Source: Pseudoglutamicibacter cumminsii
Lineage (GTDB): Bacteria > Actinomycetota > Actinomycetes > Actinomycetales > Micrococcaceae
Length of the DNA: 64,000 nt
Reading direction: 5' to 3'
Assembly (NCBI RefSeq): GCF_016907775.1
Contig: NZ_JAFBCO010000001.1
Location: 1,860,001-1,924,000, forward strand
Shown here: piece after piece, positions 53,228 through 63,839 of the stretch
Layout: every line of letters begins with the position of its first letter
Position numbering within the stretch: position 1 is the stretch's first letter
Translations under genes and position numbers: made by a program
Notes under the pieces: generated by a model
Databases searched by the model: none
Seen by the model: only the letters and a program-made list of their open reading frames with translations
Told to the model about the DNA's origin: nothing

Positions 53228-53827
53228 GTGTTTGGTCGTAAAAGGAATGAACAGGCGGGGAACACCCCGGAACCTGTAGTGGAAGAAGACAAGGGCAAGG
53301 CACCTGGCGCCAAGAAGGGTCCTACCCCATCGCGCCGAGAACAGGAAGCAAAGAACCGCCGCCCTTTGGTGGGCGGTTCCCCGGCAGTCTCGAAGCAACG
53401 GGACCGTGAGCGCCGCGCCGCTGAAGCCGCACGCATCCGTGAAGGCATGCGCACCGGCGATGAGCGTTACCTGCTGGCCCGCGACAAGGGTCCGCAGCGT
53501 CGCTATGCCCGCGAGTTCATCGACGCGCGCACATCCATCGGTGAGACGTTGCTCATCGTTGTGGTGCTGTTCCTCGTGACCTCGCTGCTGATGTCTTCGA
53601 TCCTTCCACCTGAAGCGCAGGCCAACATGGTCTTCATCATGTGGATCTACCTGTTCATCGTGATCGTGGACGGGATCTGGGCTAGCCGCCAGCTCAAGAA
53701 GCGCTTGCTCGCGAAGTTCGGCGAAGTCCAAAAGGGGACGATGTGGTACGCGTTCATGCGTGCGCTGCAGTTCCGTCCGATGCGCCAGCCTAAGCCGCAG
53801 AATAAGCGCGGCCACTACCCAGAGTAA
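53228..53827 (+). CDS. DUF3043 membrane protein
   Basis: A 199-residue protein: a long basic, Pro/Lys-rich cytoplasmic N-terminus (KGPTPSRREQEAKNRRPLVGG), then two membrane helices (TLLIVVVLFLVTSLLMSSIL and VFIMWIYLFIVIVDGIWAS) and a basic C-terminus. This is the DUF3043 family, nearly universal in actinobacteria and of unknown function. GTG start. Confidence 0.88.
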   Translation: MFGRKRNEQAGNTPEPVVEEDKGKAPGAKKGPTPSRREQEAKNRRPLVGGSPAVSKQRDRERRAAEAARIREGMRTGDERYLLARDKGPQRRYAREFIDARTSIGETLLIVVVLFLVTSLLMSSILPPEAQANMVFIMWIYLFIVIVDGIWASRQLKKRLLAKFGEVQKGTMWYAFMRALQFRPMRQPKPQNKRGHYPE

Positions 53828-53877
53828 AGCTCTCGAATCGAGTAGAACTCACCAACTAAGGAGAGCTCACGAGGTAG

Positions 53878-53920
53878 AAACGGTTCGGGACCCACCTGCA
53901 TGGTGGGTCCCGAACCGTTT
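53878..53920. terminator. Perfect 19-bp hairpin between DUF3043 gene and pyrD
   Basis: AAACGGTTCGGGACCCACC and its exact complement surround TGCAT. It lies between convergent genes and can end both transcripts; AAA before and TTT after give a T-run on either strand. Confidence 0.93.
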
Positions 53921-53952
53921 AAGGAGCCTGCTATCGACGCGTGTGCCGAGTT

Positions 53953-55023
53953 TTACTTCCGGCCATAGGCTTTCTTGAGGGCACGGTTGATGCGGTGCAC
54001 CCAGAACGGCCCCTCATACAGGAAAGCCGTGTAACCCTGAACCAGATCCGCGCCAGCCTCGATGCGCTCAATGACGTCGTCGCCAGACGTCACGCCACCA
54101 ACGGAGATGATTGCGATATCTTTCGGAAGGGACTCTCGCAGGATCTCTAGGACCTCGATCGAGCGCTCGCGCAGTGGGCGGCCGGACAAGCCACCCGCGC
54201 CGAGAGCCGCAACCTCATTCGTTGGCGTCGAAAGTGGCTCACGCTTGATCGTCGTGTTGGTAGCGATGACCGCATCCAGGCCCAGATCCTGAGCCAAACG
54301 GGCTACATCGCGAACGTCTTCGTCCGCGAGGTCCGGGGCGATTTTGACCGCCAGCGGCACGTGGCGATCAGTGACCACCGCATCGGCCTCTTCACGCACC
54401 GAGGTGAGCAGCGGACGCAACGATTCGATGTCCTGGAGCATCCGTAAGCCCGGCGTATTCGGCGAGGAAACGTTGACAACCATGTAATCGGCGTACGGAG
54501 CCAGCGTGCGAGCCGAAAGACGGTAATCGTCAACCGCGTTCTCGAGCTCAACAACCTTGGTCTTGCCTATGTTCACGCCGATGATCGGGCGGATGCCCGC
54601 GCGGCGACTCAAAACCTCACGCGTGCGCGCCAAACGCGGTGCGATCGCGGCCGCGCCTTCGTTATTGAAGCCCATGCGGTTGATGAGCGCCTTGTCCTCC
54701 ACCAGACGGAACAGACGAGGCTGAGGGTTGCCGTCTTGTGCCTGGCCCGTCACCGTTCCGACCTCGATGTGGCCGAAACCAAGGTTCGTGAGCGCGGTGG
54801 TGCCGTCTCCGTGCTTATCGAAGCCAGCGGCCAGACCAAACGCCGAAGGGAACGTCAGCCCCATGACGCGCACAGGCGTCGATGGGCGGGTCCAGCGCCG
54901 CAGGACCGCGCCGAGGCCGCACTTCTCGGCCAACTTGATCATCGAAAAACCGATGTGGTGTGCCTTCTCGGCATCCATGCCCGAGAAGGCAAGCTTAAAA
55001 AACGTAGGGTAAAAACGCATCAA
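53953..55023 (-). CDS. pyrD: Dihydroorotate dehydrogenase (quinone), class 2
   Basis: A 356-residue flavoenzyme of pyrimidine synthesis. The N-terminal helices (MRFYPTFFKLAFSGMDAEKAH) for membrane association mark class 2. FMN and substrate motifs: LAAGFDKHGDG, RMGFNNEGA, VNVSSPNTPGLR (Ser base), IATNTT, and SVGGVTSGDDVIERIEAGADLVQGY. Electrons go to menaquinone, linking it to the bc1 branch. Confidence 0.95.
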   Translation of the reverse strand: MMRFYPTFFKLAFSGMDAEKAHHIGFSMIKLAEKCGLGAVLRRWTRPSTPVRVMGLTFPSAFGLAAGFDKHGDGTTALTNLGFGHIEVGTVTGQAQDGNPQPRLFRLVEDKALINRMGFNNEGAAAIAPRLARTREVLSRRAGIRPIIGVNIGKTKVVELENAVDDYRLSARTLAPYADYMVVNVSSPNTPGLRMLQDIESLRPLLTSVREEADAVVTDRHVPLAVKIAPDLADEDVRDVARLAQDLGLDAVIATNTTIKREPLSTPTNEVAALGAGGLSGRPLRERSIEVLEILRESLPKDIAIISVGGVTSGDDVIERIEAGADLVQGYTAFLYEGPFWVHRINRALKKAYGRK

Positions 55024-55079
55024 GCAACTTCCTGATCAACACAACTGCTCGGATCACAACAACGCTCACAATGCATGAG

Positions 55080-55922
55080 CTAAACCTCTGTCCCACCTGA
55101 GTTGGCCGGCGCCGCATCATGCGGAGAATTCAACGAAACCGGCTTATTCACCGCACCACCAAACCGGCGATCCCGCGAAACATACTGCTCTAAGGAATCC
55201 CAGAACACTTCGCGGTTCATGTCCGGCCACAACGTATCTAGGAAAACCAATTCGGCGTACGCGGACTGCCACAGCAAGAAGTTCGAGATGCGCTGCTCCC
55301 CTGAGGTACGCAAGAACAAGTCGACGTCGGGCAGGTCCGGCTGATACATCCGCGCTCCCAGCGCTTTCTCCGTGATCCCTCGCGCAGAGACCGCACCGGA
55401 AGCGTAATCGGATGCCAAAGCCTGGACTGCGTGCATGATCTCGGAACGGCCGCCGTAATTGACGCACATCACTAGATCCATCACGGTGTTGTTCCGTGTC
55501 ATCTCTTCGGCAGTCTGCAACTCAGAAATGACGGACTTCCACAACCGGCCAGGTTCACCGGACCAGCGGACACGAACACCCCACTCGTTCAACGTGTCAC
55601 GCTGCCGACGCAAAACATCGCGCGAAAAGCCCATCAGGAAGCGGACTTCTTCAGGGCTGCGCTTCCAGTTCTCCGTAGAAAACGCGTACACCGAAACATG
55701 CTTGATGCCGGCCTCAATAGCGCCAGCAACAACATCCAGAAGCGCCTGCTCCCCCGCCCTGTGCCCCTCTGTGCGTGGCAGGCCCCGCTGATTCGCCCAT
55801 CGGCCGTTGCCATCCATCACGATGCCCACATGACGAGGCAACAAAGACTTCTTATATCCCGGAGCGAAGCGGACAGGCCCCTCGCCAGGGGCGGGAACCG
55901 AAGCGGAAGAAACATCAGCCAC
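55080..55922 (-). CDS. uppS: Isoprenyl diphosphate synthase (UppS family)
   Basis: A 280-residue cis-prenyltransferase. VGIVMDGNGRWANQRGLPRTEGHRAG holds the catalytic Asp and substrate loop; later blocks are SVYAFSTENWKRSPEEV and DLFLRTSGEQRISNFLLWQSAYAEL. It makes polyprenyl diphosphate carriers for cell-wall synthesis. recO lies 20 bases upstream in the same operon. Confidence 0.95.
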   Translation of the reverse strand: MADVSSASVPAPGEGPVRFAPGYKKSLLPRHVGIVMDGNGRWANQRGLPRTEGHRAGEQALLDVVAGAIEAGIKHVSVYAFSTENWKRSPEEVRFLMGFSRDVLRRQRDTLNEWGVRVRWSGEPGRLWKSVISELQTAEEMTRNNTVMDLVMCVNYGGRSEIMHAVQALASDYASGAVSARGITEKALGARMYQPDLPDVDLFLRTSGEQRISNFLLWQSAYAELVFLDTLWPDMNREVFWDSLEQYVSRDRRFGGAVNKPVSLNSPHDAAPANSGGTEV

Positions 55923-55942
55923 TATGAGCGCAAACCTCCGAC

Positions 55943-56707
55943 CTAAACTTCCTGCGCGCGATCCAGCACGCTCAACGACTTAACAGACCGTTCGAGGTGC
56001 CACTGCACATATTGTGTCACGATCTCACCGGCCTGCCGCATCGTTGCCTGATCGGCGCGCTGAACCCTTTCCCACTCCCCCGTGTTCAAGGCATCCAGCA
56101 GGTCCATGACCTCAGGCGAGGGACTGCGGGAGCCAGCGGGACGGCAATCGGGGCACACAGCTCCACCCAGCGGAACGTTGACGCTGCGATGAGAGCCAGG
56201 CATACCGCATCGAACGCATTCAGCGAACGACGCCGCCCAGCCAGCCACGGCCAGCGAACGCAGAATATAGGAATCCAGCACAGCGAACGGATGCAATTGG
56301 CTGTTCGCCAACGCGTTAAGCGCCCCGTAGAGCAGCGTGAACTGCGTGTGGGTCGAATCCGCATCATCACGCGTGAGCTTTTCGGCGACCTCAACCATGA
56401 CGGCGGCGCAACTGTAGCGAACATAGTCCGCGCTCAACGCAGCGCCGTAAGCCTCCACGATTTGAGCCTGTGTCACGGTGTCCAGGTTCCGGCCCTTAGC
56501 GAACTGAGCGTCGATGATCATGCCCGGTTCCAGCACCGCACCGAACCGCGAGGACGTCCGACGGACACCCTTCGCGACAGCCCTTACCTGGCCGTGCGCC
56601 TGCGTCAGCAACACCACGATGCGGTCAGCCTCCGCGAGCTTGTAATGGCGCAACACAACAGCGCGATCCCTGAAGGATCGCGCCGAGAAAGTTGAACCAC
56701 GGGCCAT
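55943..56707 (-). CDS. recO: DNA repair protein RecO
   Basis: A 254-residue protein with an N-terminal OB fold (DRAVVLRHYKLAEADRIVVLLTQ, GQVRAVAKGVRRTSSRFGAVLEPG) and a zinc-ribbon-bearing helical domain with CVRCGMPG and CPDC. It loads RecA onto single-stranded DNA with RecR. The recO-uppS order is conserved in actinobacteria. Confidence 0.93.
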   Translation of the reverse strand: MARGSTFSARSFRDRAVVLRHYKLAEADRIVVLLTQAHGQVRAVAKGVRRTSSRFGAVLEPGMIIDAQFAKGRNLDTVTQAQIVEAYGAALSADYVRYSCAAVMVEVAEKLTRDDADSTHTQFTLLYGALNALANSQLHPFAVLDSYILRSLAVAGWAASFAECVRCGMPGSHRSVNVPLGGAVCPDCRPAGSRSPSPEVMDLLDALNTGEWERVQRADQATMRQAGEIVTQYVQWHLERSVKSLSVLDRAQEV

Positions 56708-56737
56708 ATCTACACCCTATATACAGGAGCTGACACA

Positions 56738-56781
56738 CGTGCGGGTGGGGTGCGCGGTTGAATACGCACCCCACCCACACG
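56738..56781 (-). terminator. 17-bp hairpin after leuA
   Basis: CGTGCGGGTGGGGTGCG and CGCACCCCACCCACACG pair with one mismatch around a 10-base loop, 15 bases after the leuA stop. Confidence 0.85.
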
Positions 56782-56795
56782 GACTCAATGATTGA

Positions 56796-58559
<1,764 letters not shown>

Positions 58560-58621
58560 TTAGCTCCTGTAGACAACGTAGGTGCAACGGCCGGGCGCGA
58601 AAGTTTCCGCAACAAAAGACT

Positions 58622-58709
58622 CCGCGACGAGATTCGGCCGAAACGTTGATCTACAACGTGCCTACCGAGCATGATTGCTCAGGTTCAGGACTCTGGCATC
58701 TCGTCGCGG
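58622..58709 (-). promoter_or_regulatory. leuA attenuator: 12-bp inverted repeat and nested hairpins
   Basis: On the transcript, CCGCGACGAGAT (58709-58698, inside the leader peptide codons) is exactly complementary to ATCTCGTCGCGG (58633-58622), which is followed by AGTCTTTT. Between them lie GAGC-n6-GCTC and ACGTTG-n4-CAACGT. Ribosome stalling at the leucine codons just upstream would block the long pairing, so leucine supply can decide the structure. Confidence 0.75.
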
Positions 58710-58741
58710 CAAGCAAGAAGAAGCATGCGCACCGTGATCAT
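58685..58741 (-). CDS. leuA leader peptide with three consecutive Leu codons
   Basis: ATG at 58741 opens MITVRMLLLACRDEMPES followed by TGA at 58687-58685. Codons 7-9 are CTT CTT CTT. A -10 box TAGGTT lies 7 bases before the ATG, so translation begins at the mRNA 5' end. It lies 128 bases upstream of leuA. Leucine leader peptides before leuA are known in actinobacteria. Confidence 0.75.
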   Translation of the reverse strand: MITVRMLLLACRDEMPES

Positions 58742-58748
58742 GTTTACA

Positions 58749-58754
58749 AACCTA
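58749..58754 (-). promoter_or_regulatory. -10 box TAGGTT for the leu leader transcript
   Basis: TAGGTT on the minus strand, 7 bases before the leader peptide ATG. Confidence 0.5.
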
Positions 58755-58817
58755 ACACTCGCCTCAAGTGCGTCGCATATTCATGACGAAACAGCGTTAG
58801 AACCCGAAGCGATCCCT

Positions 58818-59747
58818 TTAGAAGCCGAAACGATCTAGGTGTCGGGCGTCGCGCTGCCAGTCCTTGGCGACCTTAACCCGGATGTCGAGGTAGACCTTGG
58901 TTCCGAGCATCGCTTCGATCGAGCGGCGGGCGCGTTGCCCAACGTCGCGCAACCGCGAGCCACGCTTTCCGATCACGATGGCCTTCTGCGAGTCGCGCTC
59001 AACGTACAGCGTCGCGTAGATGTCGGTCAGCGGGTTGTCTTCGGGGCGGTCTTCGCGCGGTTCCATCTCTTCGATGGTCACAGTCAGGGAGTGCGGAAGT
59101 TCCTCGCGGACACCCTCAAGAGCCGCTTCGCGAATGAACTCCGAAACGAGCTTGAGCTCAGGCTGGTCCGTGACATCGCCGTCAGGATACAGCGGCGGAG
59201 AAACCGGCATGTGTTCAGCCATTACGTTTTCAAGCGCGTCAAGCTGTTCGCCCTTAACCGCGGAGACAGGCACGATGTCCTTGAAACCGCCGGGCAACAG
59301 CTCGTCCCCCATCGCCTGGACCTCGAGCAAGTGGTTCGCGACCCTCGCCTTGTCAACCGTGTCAGTCTTAGTCACGATCGCGATGACCGGCGTGCGCTTA
59401 ACCTTGGCGAGCTGTTCAACGATGAACCGATCCCCCGGTCCTACAGCCTGATTTGCGGGCGTGCAGAAACCGATGACATCGACTTCCCGCAAAGTGTCTT
59501 CAACAAGGTTGTTGAGCCGGTGCCCCAACAACGTCCGCGGGCGGTGAATACCCGGAGTATCAACCAGGATGAGTTGAAAATTCTCGCGATGGACAACACC
59601 GCGGATCGTGTGCCGGGTTGTCTGTGGCTTATTCGACGTGATCGCGATCTTCTGCCCCACCAACGCGTTAGTCAGCGTCGACTTTCCTGCATTAGGGCGG
59701 CCAACAAGGGAAATAAAACCTGCGCGGAAATCGGAACTTGAAGTCAT
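58818..59747 (-). CDS. era: GTPase Era
   Basis: A 309-residue GTPase acting in 16S rRNA processing and 30S assembly. G motifs: GRPNAGKST (G1), PQTTRHTIRG (G2), DTPG (G3), TKTD (G4), SAVKG (G5). The C-terminal KH domain appears as IVIGKRGSRLRDVGQRARRSIE. It overlaps nothing; corC ends one base upstream. Confidence 0.96.
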   Translation of the reverse strand: MTSSSDFRAGFISLVGRPNAGKSTLTNALVGQKIAITSNKPQTTRHTIRGVVHRENFQLILVDTPGIHRPRTLLGHRLNNLVEDTLREVDVIGFCTPANQAVGPGDRFIVEQLAKVKRTPVIAIVTKTDTVDKARVANHLLEVQAMGDELLPGGFKDIVPVSAVKGEQLDALENVMAEHMPVSPPLYPDGDVTDQPELKLVSEFIREAALEGVREELPHSLTVTIEEMEPREDRPEDNPLTDIYATLYVERDSQKAIVIGKRGSRLRDVGQRARRSIEAMLGTKVYLDIRVKVAKDWQRDARHLDRFGF

Positions 59748-61220
59748 CTAGTGGCGCTCGCTTTCACGGTTCGTCGAAGTCCGCGGAGCTTTCCTAACGG
59801 ACCCATCTTCACTGTCCAGTGTGCCACGCGATGCCTTGTGGCCTTCCCTCGCATCATGCTCATCTGTTCGCTCGGCACGCAGGCGTTCATAGCGTTGCAT
59901 CGTGGACTCGTCGTCATCCCCGCCAAAGTCATCAACGAACTCATCGGCAGAGCCCTCCGGATCAAAGCCACTCGAAACTCGCGGCTCGACCTCGGTAACC
60001 CTGATCTTGCCGGGACGGTTGCGGCGGCCTTCAAGGGTCATGACTTCTAGACGCAAACCATCGATTTCAGCAACGGAACCCACAATCGGGACCTTGCCGA
60101 TGAGCTTGCCGATCAAGCCAGCCACTGTGTCGACATCCTCATCGCGCAACTCGCGGTCAAACAGCTCACCGAGGTGCTCAATCTGGAAGCCCGCATCGAC
60201 TTCGTAGCTGCCGTCCTCGAGTTGCGTGTAATCCGGTGTATCCGTGTCGTATTCGTCGTCGATGTCGCCGACAAGTTCCTCAAGCAAGTCCTCGAGGGTG
60301 ATCAGGCCGGCCGTGCCGCCGTACTCATCCACGACGATCGCGAAGTGGGTGGATTCGCGCTGAAACTCTTGCAACAGTTCGTTCACGTGCTTGGAGTCCG
60401 GCACGAAACGCGCGCGCCGAGCAACCTCGAGAACGTTCGTCGCGTTGAGTTCATCCGAATAAAGGTTGCCGATCACATCTTTGAGGTGAACGACGCCGCG
60501 AACGTCGTCGTTGTCTTCACCGATCACCGGTACACGTGAACAGCCCGAACGCATGAACAGCCGGATCGCGTCTTCAGCGGAAGAGTCGGCAGAGATCGTG
60601 ACCATGTCAGTGCGAGGGACCATGAGGCTGCGAACCAGCGTGTCATCGAGCTCGAAAACCGAGTGGATAAGTTCCGCTTCGGCATCGTCGATCTGATGAG
60701 TTTCCGATGCCCGCTCCAGCATGTCGCGGAAGTGCTCCTCCGTGAAGAAGGTAGCGCCGGGGCGGGCGCCCTTCGGGGTCGCCATCGAAACAAGCCACGA
60801 GGACACCGGACCGAGCAACCACGTCACGAAACGCACAATCCACGCCGTAAAGAGAACGGTTTTCTCTGCGTGCCGCTGACCGTACTGACGCGAGGCAAAA
60901 CCAACGACGAGGATCGAAAGAACCGCTGTCACGAGCGCTGCAAGACCTGCAGCGGCCAAAGGGTGCGGGAAAACGTAGAAGAATGCACAAGCCAGCGCGA
61001 TGCCCGCCAAAGATTCAGTCCAGACGCGCCAGAACCTGATGGCGTAGGTGTGCTGAGTCGGCTTTGCGAGGATTTTCCGCAAAAGATTGCGGCGCGGATG
61101 GTCAGTGAGCTCTTCAGCCGCCGGGCGAGATAGCGCCAAAAAGGCGGCCTCCGCTGTGCTCAATAGCCACGCCAGAGCAAAGAAAAGGCTCGCGGCGCAG
61201 AACAATAAAACGCTGGTCAT
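59748..61220 (-). CDS. CorC/HlyC-type membrane protein with CBS domains
   Basis: A 490-residue protein: N-terminal DUF21 membrane domain with four helices, CBS pair (DTLVRSLMVPRTDMVTIS, FMRSGCSRVPVIGEDNDDVRG, VNELLQEFQRESTHFAIVVDEYGGTAGLITLEDLLEELVGDI shortened in meaning) and a C-terminal transporter-associated domain. Family members are proposed magnesium or cobalt exporters. The C-terminal 60 residues are acidic and disordered. Part of the conserved phoH-ybeY-corC-era order. Confidence 0.9.
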   Translation of the reverse strand: MTSVLLFCAASLFFALAWLLSTAEAAFLALSRPAAEELTDHPRRNLLRKILAKPTQHTYAIRFWRVWTESLAGIALACAFFYVFPHPLAAAGLAALVTAVLSILVVGFASRQYGQRHAEKTVLFTAWIVRFVTWLLGPVSSWLVSMATPKGARPGATFFTEEHFRDMLERASETHQIDDAEAELIHSVFELDDTLVRSLMVPRTDMVTISADSSAEDAIRLFMRSGCSRVPVIGEDNDDVRGVVHLKDVIGNLYSDELNATNVLEVARRARFVPDSKHVNELLQEFQRESTHFAIVVDEYGGTAGLITLEDLLEELVGDIDDEYDTDTPDYTQLEDGSYEVDAGFQIEHLGELFDRELRDEDVDTVAGLIGKLIGKVPIVGSVAEIDGLRLEVMTLEGRRNRPGKIRVTEVEPRVSSGFDPEGSADEFVDDFGGDDDESTMQRYERLRAERTDEHDAREGHKASRGTLDSEDGSVRKAPRTSTNRESERH

Positions 61221-61223
61221 AAG

Positions 61224-61700
61224 TTAGTGGGTTTCAGTTTCTTTCGGTGCTGGTCGGTTCAAGAACTTTTCAAGCAGCTCACGTTGCAAGCCGAACATTT
61301 CCGCCTTAGCTTCAGGCTCATCGTGATCGAAACCGAGCAGATGTAGGAACCCGTGGGTCAGCAGAAGGCAGATCTCATCTTGTGTTGAATGACCATGATC
61401 CTTTGCCTGCTTTGCCGCAACGGTTGGGCTGATCACGATGTCGCCCATGACTCCCGGCGGTGTCGGACGTTGCGGTGTTCCCGGGCGAAGCTCGTCCATA
61501 GGAAAGCTCATGACGTCAGTTGTATCCGGGAGGTCCAGCCAGTCGATGTGGAGCTGTTCCATCGCCTCATCATCGATGAGGGTCACCCCGAGCTCAGCAT
61601 CCGGGTGGATATACAGCTCATCCATCAGGAACGCGGCGAGCGAGCCAAGTTGTTCGAGATCGCATTCGTGTTCGGTCTCGTTGTGGATCTCAACGCTCAT
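61224..61700 (-). CDS. ybeY: Endoribonuclease YbeY
   Basis: A 158-residue metallo-endoribonuclease of rRNA maturation. The zinc motif HGFLHLLGFDHDEPEAK (HxxxHxxxxDH) is intact; DVMSFPMDE is the other family block. Its ATG overlaps the phoH stop. Confidence 0.95.
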   Translation of the reverse strand: MSVEIHNETEHECDLEQLGSLAAFLMDELYIHPDAELGVTLIDDEAMEQLHIDWLDLPDTTDVMSFPMDELRPGTPQRPTPPGVMGDIVISPTVAAKQAKDHGHSTQDEICLLLTHGFLHLLGFDHDEPEAKAEMFGLQRELLEKFLNRPAPKETETH

Positions 61701-62851
61701 GCCGTTTCAGGCTCCTCTGTTGTCGTCTGGCGGTGCTGTGCCTGCTTGTGTTGTGCGTGATGATTGTGATCGTTGCGAGGCTCGCGCGCCCTCTTAGCCT
61801 TGCCGGTGCTCAAGCGCTGATGGTCTTCATCCCACTTCTGGTAGGCGTCCACGATCTTGCCGACCAAGCGGTGACGTACGACGTCCTCAGCTGAGAGCTC
61901 GCAGATTGCGATGTCATCGATGCCGTCGAGGATGTCCAGAACCACACCGAGACCCGAGGTTTTCCCGCCAGGGAGGTCGATCTGCGTGATGTCGCCCGTC
62001 ACGACCATGTGTGAACGGAAACCCAGACGCGTCAGGAACATCTTCATCTGTTCGGCGGTCGTGTTCTGAGCTTCATCGAGGATCACGAACGCATTGTTCA
62101 GCGTACGGCCACGCATATAAGCCAGCGGGGCAACCTCGATGGTTCCCGCGGCAATCAAACGCGGAATCGACTCGTGCTCGACCATGTCATGCAGAGCGTC
62201 ATACAGAGGCCGCAGGTACGGATCGATTTTGTCTGAGAGCGTTCCCGGCAAGAAACCGAGGTTCTCACCGGCTTCGACCGCGGGGCGAGTCAAGATGATC
62301 CGGTCAACCTCACCGGACTGCAACGCTGCAACCGCGCGTGCCATAGCCAGATACGTCTTACCTGTACCGGCCGGCCCCACCCCGAACGTGATCGTGTGGG
62401 CGTCCATAGCCTCAACATAAGCCGCTTGGTTATTCGTCTTCGGGCGGATGCTCTTGCCGCGATGACGCAAAATCTCACCCGTCACCGCAGGATCAGGATT
62501 AGCGGCAGCTTGCTGACGCTCAGCCATAATCCAGCGCTCAATAAGCGTTGCCGTGACCGCGTTGCCTCCGGCCGCTGCTGCACGAGCCTGCTCGACGACG
62601 CGGCGCACAGCCTTAACATCATCGACCGGCCCAGCAACGTCGAGGGAATCACCGCGAGGAATCAACGTGACCTCGGGCCACACCCCGCCAACAATCCGTA
62701 AGAGCGTGTCTGCGGGACCGAGGCTCGCAACCATAGCCTGGTCAGATTCGAAATCGATGCGTGCGCGCGCGATACCGGCGTCCCCAGCGGAACCAGTCGC
62801 GGACGGTTTTGCTGAGCTGTTCTTAGATGTGAAGGGCACGTGCGTGCTCAT
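61697..62851 (-). CDS. phoH: PhoH-like ATPase
   Basis: A protein of about 384 residues. An N-terminal KH-like region precedes a PhoH ATPase: Walker A GPAGTGKT, TRPAVEAGENLGFLPG, Walker B FVILDEAQNT and VVTGDITQIDLP. The family is linked to RNA handling, usually with YbeY. The His/Gln/Asn-rich tail (HNHHAQHKQAQHRQ) is an unusual low-complexity end. The start is uncertain: ATG 62851 or GTG 62878. Confidence 0.92.
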   Translation of the reverse strand: MSTHVPFTSKNSSAKPSATGSAGDAGIARARIDFESDQAMVASLGPADTLLRIVGGVWPEVTLIPRGDSLDVAGPVDDVKAVRRVVEQARAAAAGGNAVTATLIERWIMAERQQAAANPDPAVTGEILRHRGKSIRPKTNNQAAYVEAMDAHTITFGVGPAGTGKTYLAMARAVAALQSGEVDRIILTRPAVEAGENLGFLPGTLSDKIDPYLRPLYDALHDMVEHESIPRLIAAGTIEVAPLAYMRGRTLNNAFVILDEAQNTTAEQMKMFLTRLGFRSHMVVTGDITQIDLPGGKTSGLGVVLDILDGIDDIAICELSAEDVVRHRLVGKIVDAYQKWDEDHQRLSTGKAKRAREPRNDHNHHAQHKQAQHRQTTTEEPETA

Positions 62852-62987
62852 CCTCGCTTCGGTAGATATGAAGTTCACGCCAGACCCGGCCGAGCCGGAA
62901 TCTATCTTCAGTTTAGGACGCCTCGCATGTGTTCTCTATAGAAACCAAAGCGAGGCTTGCAAACGGTTCAGAACTTCGCTGACAGCT

Positions 62988-63836
62988 TTATTCATCCGCG
63001 AGGACGTGACGAGTTAAGACAGTTCCGACAGCACCCGCGGTGGACGCACGCAGAATATGCGGCCCCAGCGACACCAAAACCGCACCTGCCTGCGTGAGCG
63101 AGGCAACCTCGTCGGGAGAAATGCCGCCTTCCGGGCCCACCGCAAGCATCACATCGACATCCCACTCCGGCGCAACATCGCCAGTTTTTTCAGGGGCCTC
63201 GTCGTTAGCTTCACCTTCCGATGGGGTTGCCGGCTCGGTCTGAACGCGGGCAGCGTTCGCGGCATGAAACGTGGCTAGAACCGTGGCGAGATGGTCGCTT
63301 GCGTCCTCATGGCACACGGCAACAAGGACTCCGCGCTCGCTCGCTTCAGATACCGCCTTCACGAGCTGCTTGGTGGTCACCATCGAACCCACAACGGGCT
63401 GTTCAGCCCGACGCGACTGTTTAGTCGCGCGAACGGCTGTATCGACCCACTTTTGATGCGCCTTCGCAGCGCGGTCCCCACGCCAGCGGACAATCGAGCG
63501 GTCCGCTTGCCAAGGAATGAACGCGTCGGCCCCGATCTCGACGCACGTCTCGACAGCCTGCAGATCGCGGTCATTCTTCGATAACGCCTGAATCAGCCCA
63601 ACACGTACCCCGGAGGATGTGTGCAGGATCTGCTCAACCTTGACTGAGACAGCCTCTGTATCCACGCGTTCCAGCGTCACGACCGCCGCGCGCCCCGCTC
63701 CATCGACAACCTGGATCGACTCGCCAGGCTCGAAACGCATCACGCGCACGTGATGAGCCTCAGACTCACACAGCTCATAAACGCCGCCCGGCTCCCAGTG
63801 CGAGACCGCCGGGTCCATGAACGATTTCAGCGACAC
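62988..63836 (-). CDS. rsmE: 16S rRNA (uracil-1498-N3) methyltransferase
   Basis: A 282-residue SPOUT enzyme. An N-terminal PUA-like domain (SEAHHVRVMRFEPGESIQVVDGAG) precedes the knot: QALSKNDRDLQAVETCVEIGADAF, RSIVRWRGDRAAKAHQKW, VGPEGGISPDEV, SLGPHILRASTAG. An insert rich in Glu/Pro (QTEPATPSEGEANDEAPEKT) around residues 200-220 is longer than usual. GTG start; lies 3 bases after dnaJ. Confidence 0.94.
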   Translation of the reverse strand: MSLKSFMDPAVSHWEPGGVYELCESEAHHVRVMRFEPGESIQVVDGAGRAAVVTLERVDTEAVSVKVEQILHTSSGVRVGLIQALSKNDRDLQAVETCVEIGADAFIPWQADRSIVRWRGDRAAKAHQKWVDTAVRATKQSRRAEQPVVGSMVTTKQLVKAVSEASERGVLVAVCHEDASDHLATVLATFHAANAARVQTEPATPSEGEANDEAPEKTGDVAPEWDVDVMLAVGPEGGISPDEVASLTQAGAVLVSLGPHILRASTAGAVGTVLTRHVLADE

Positions 63837-63839
63837 CGT

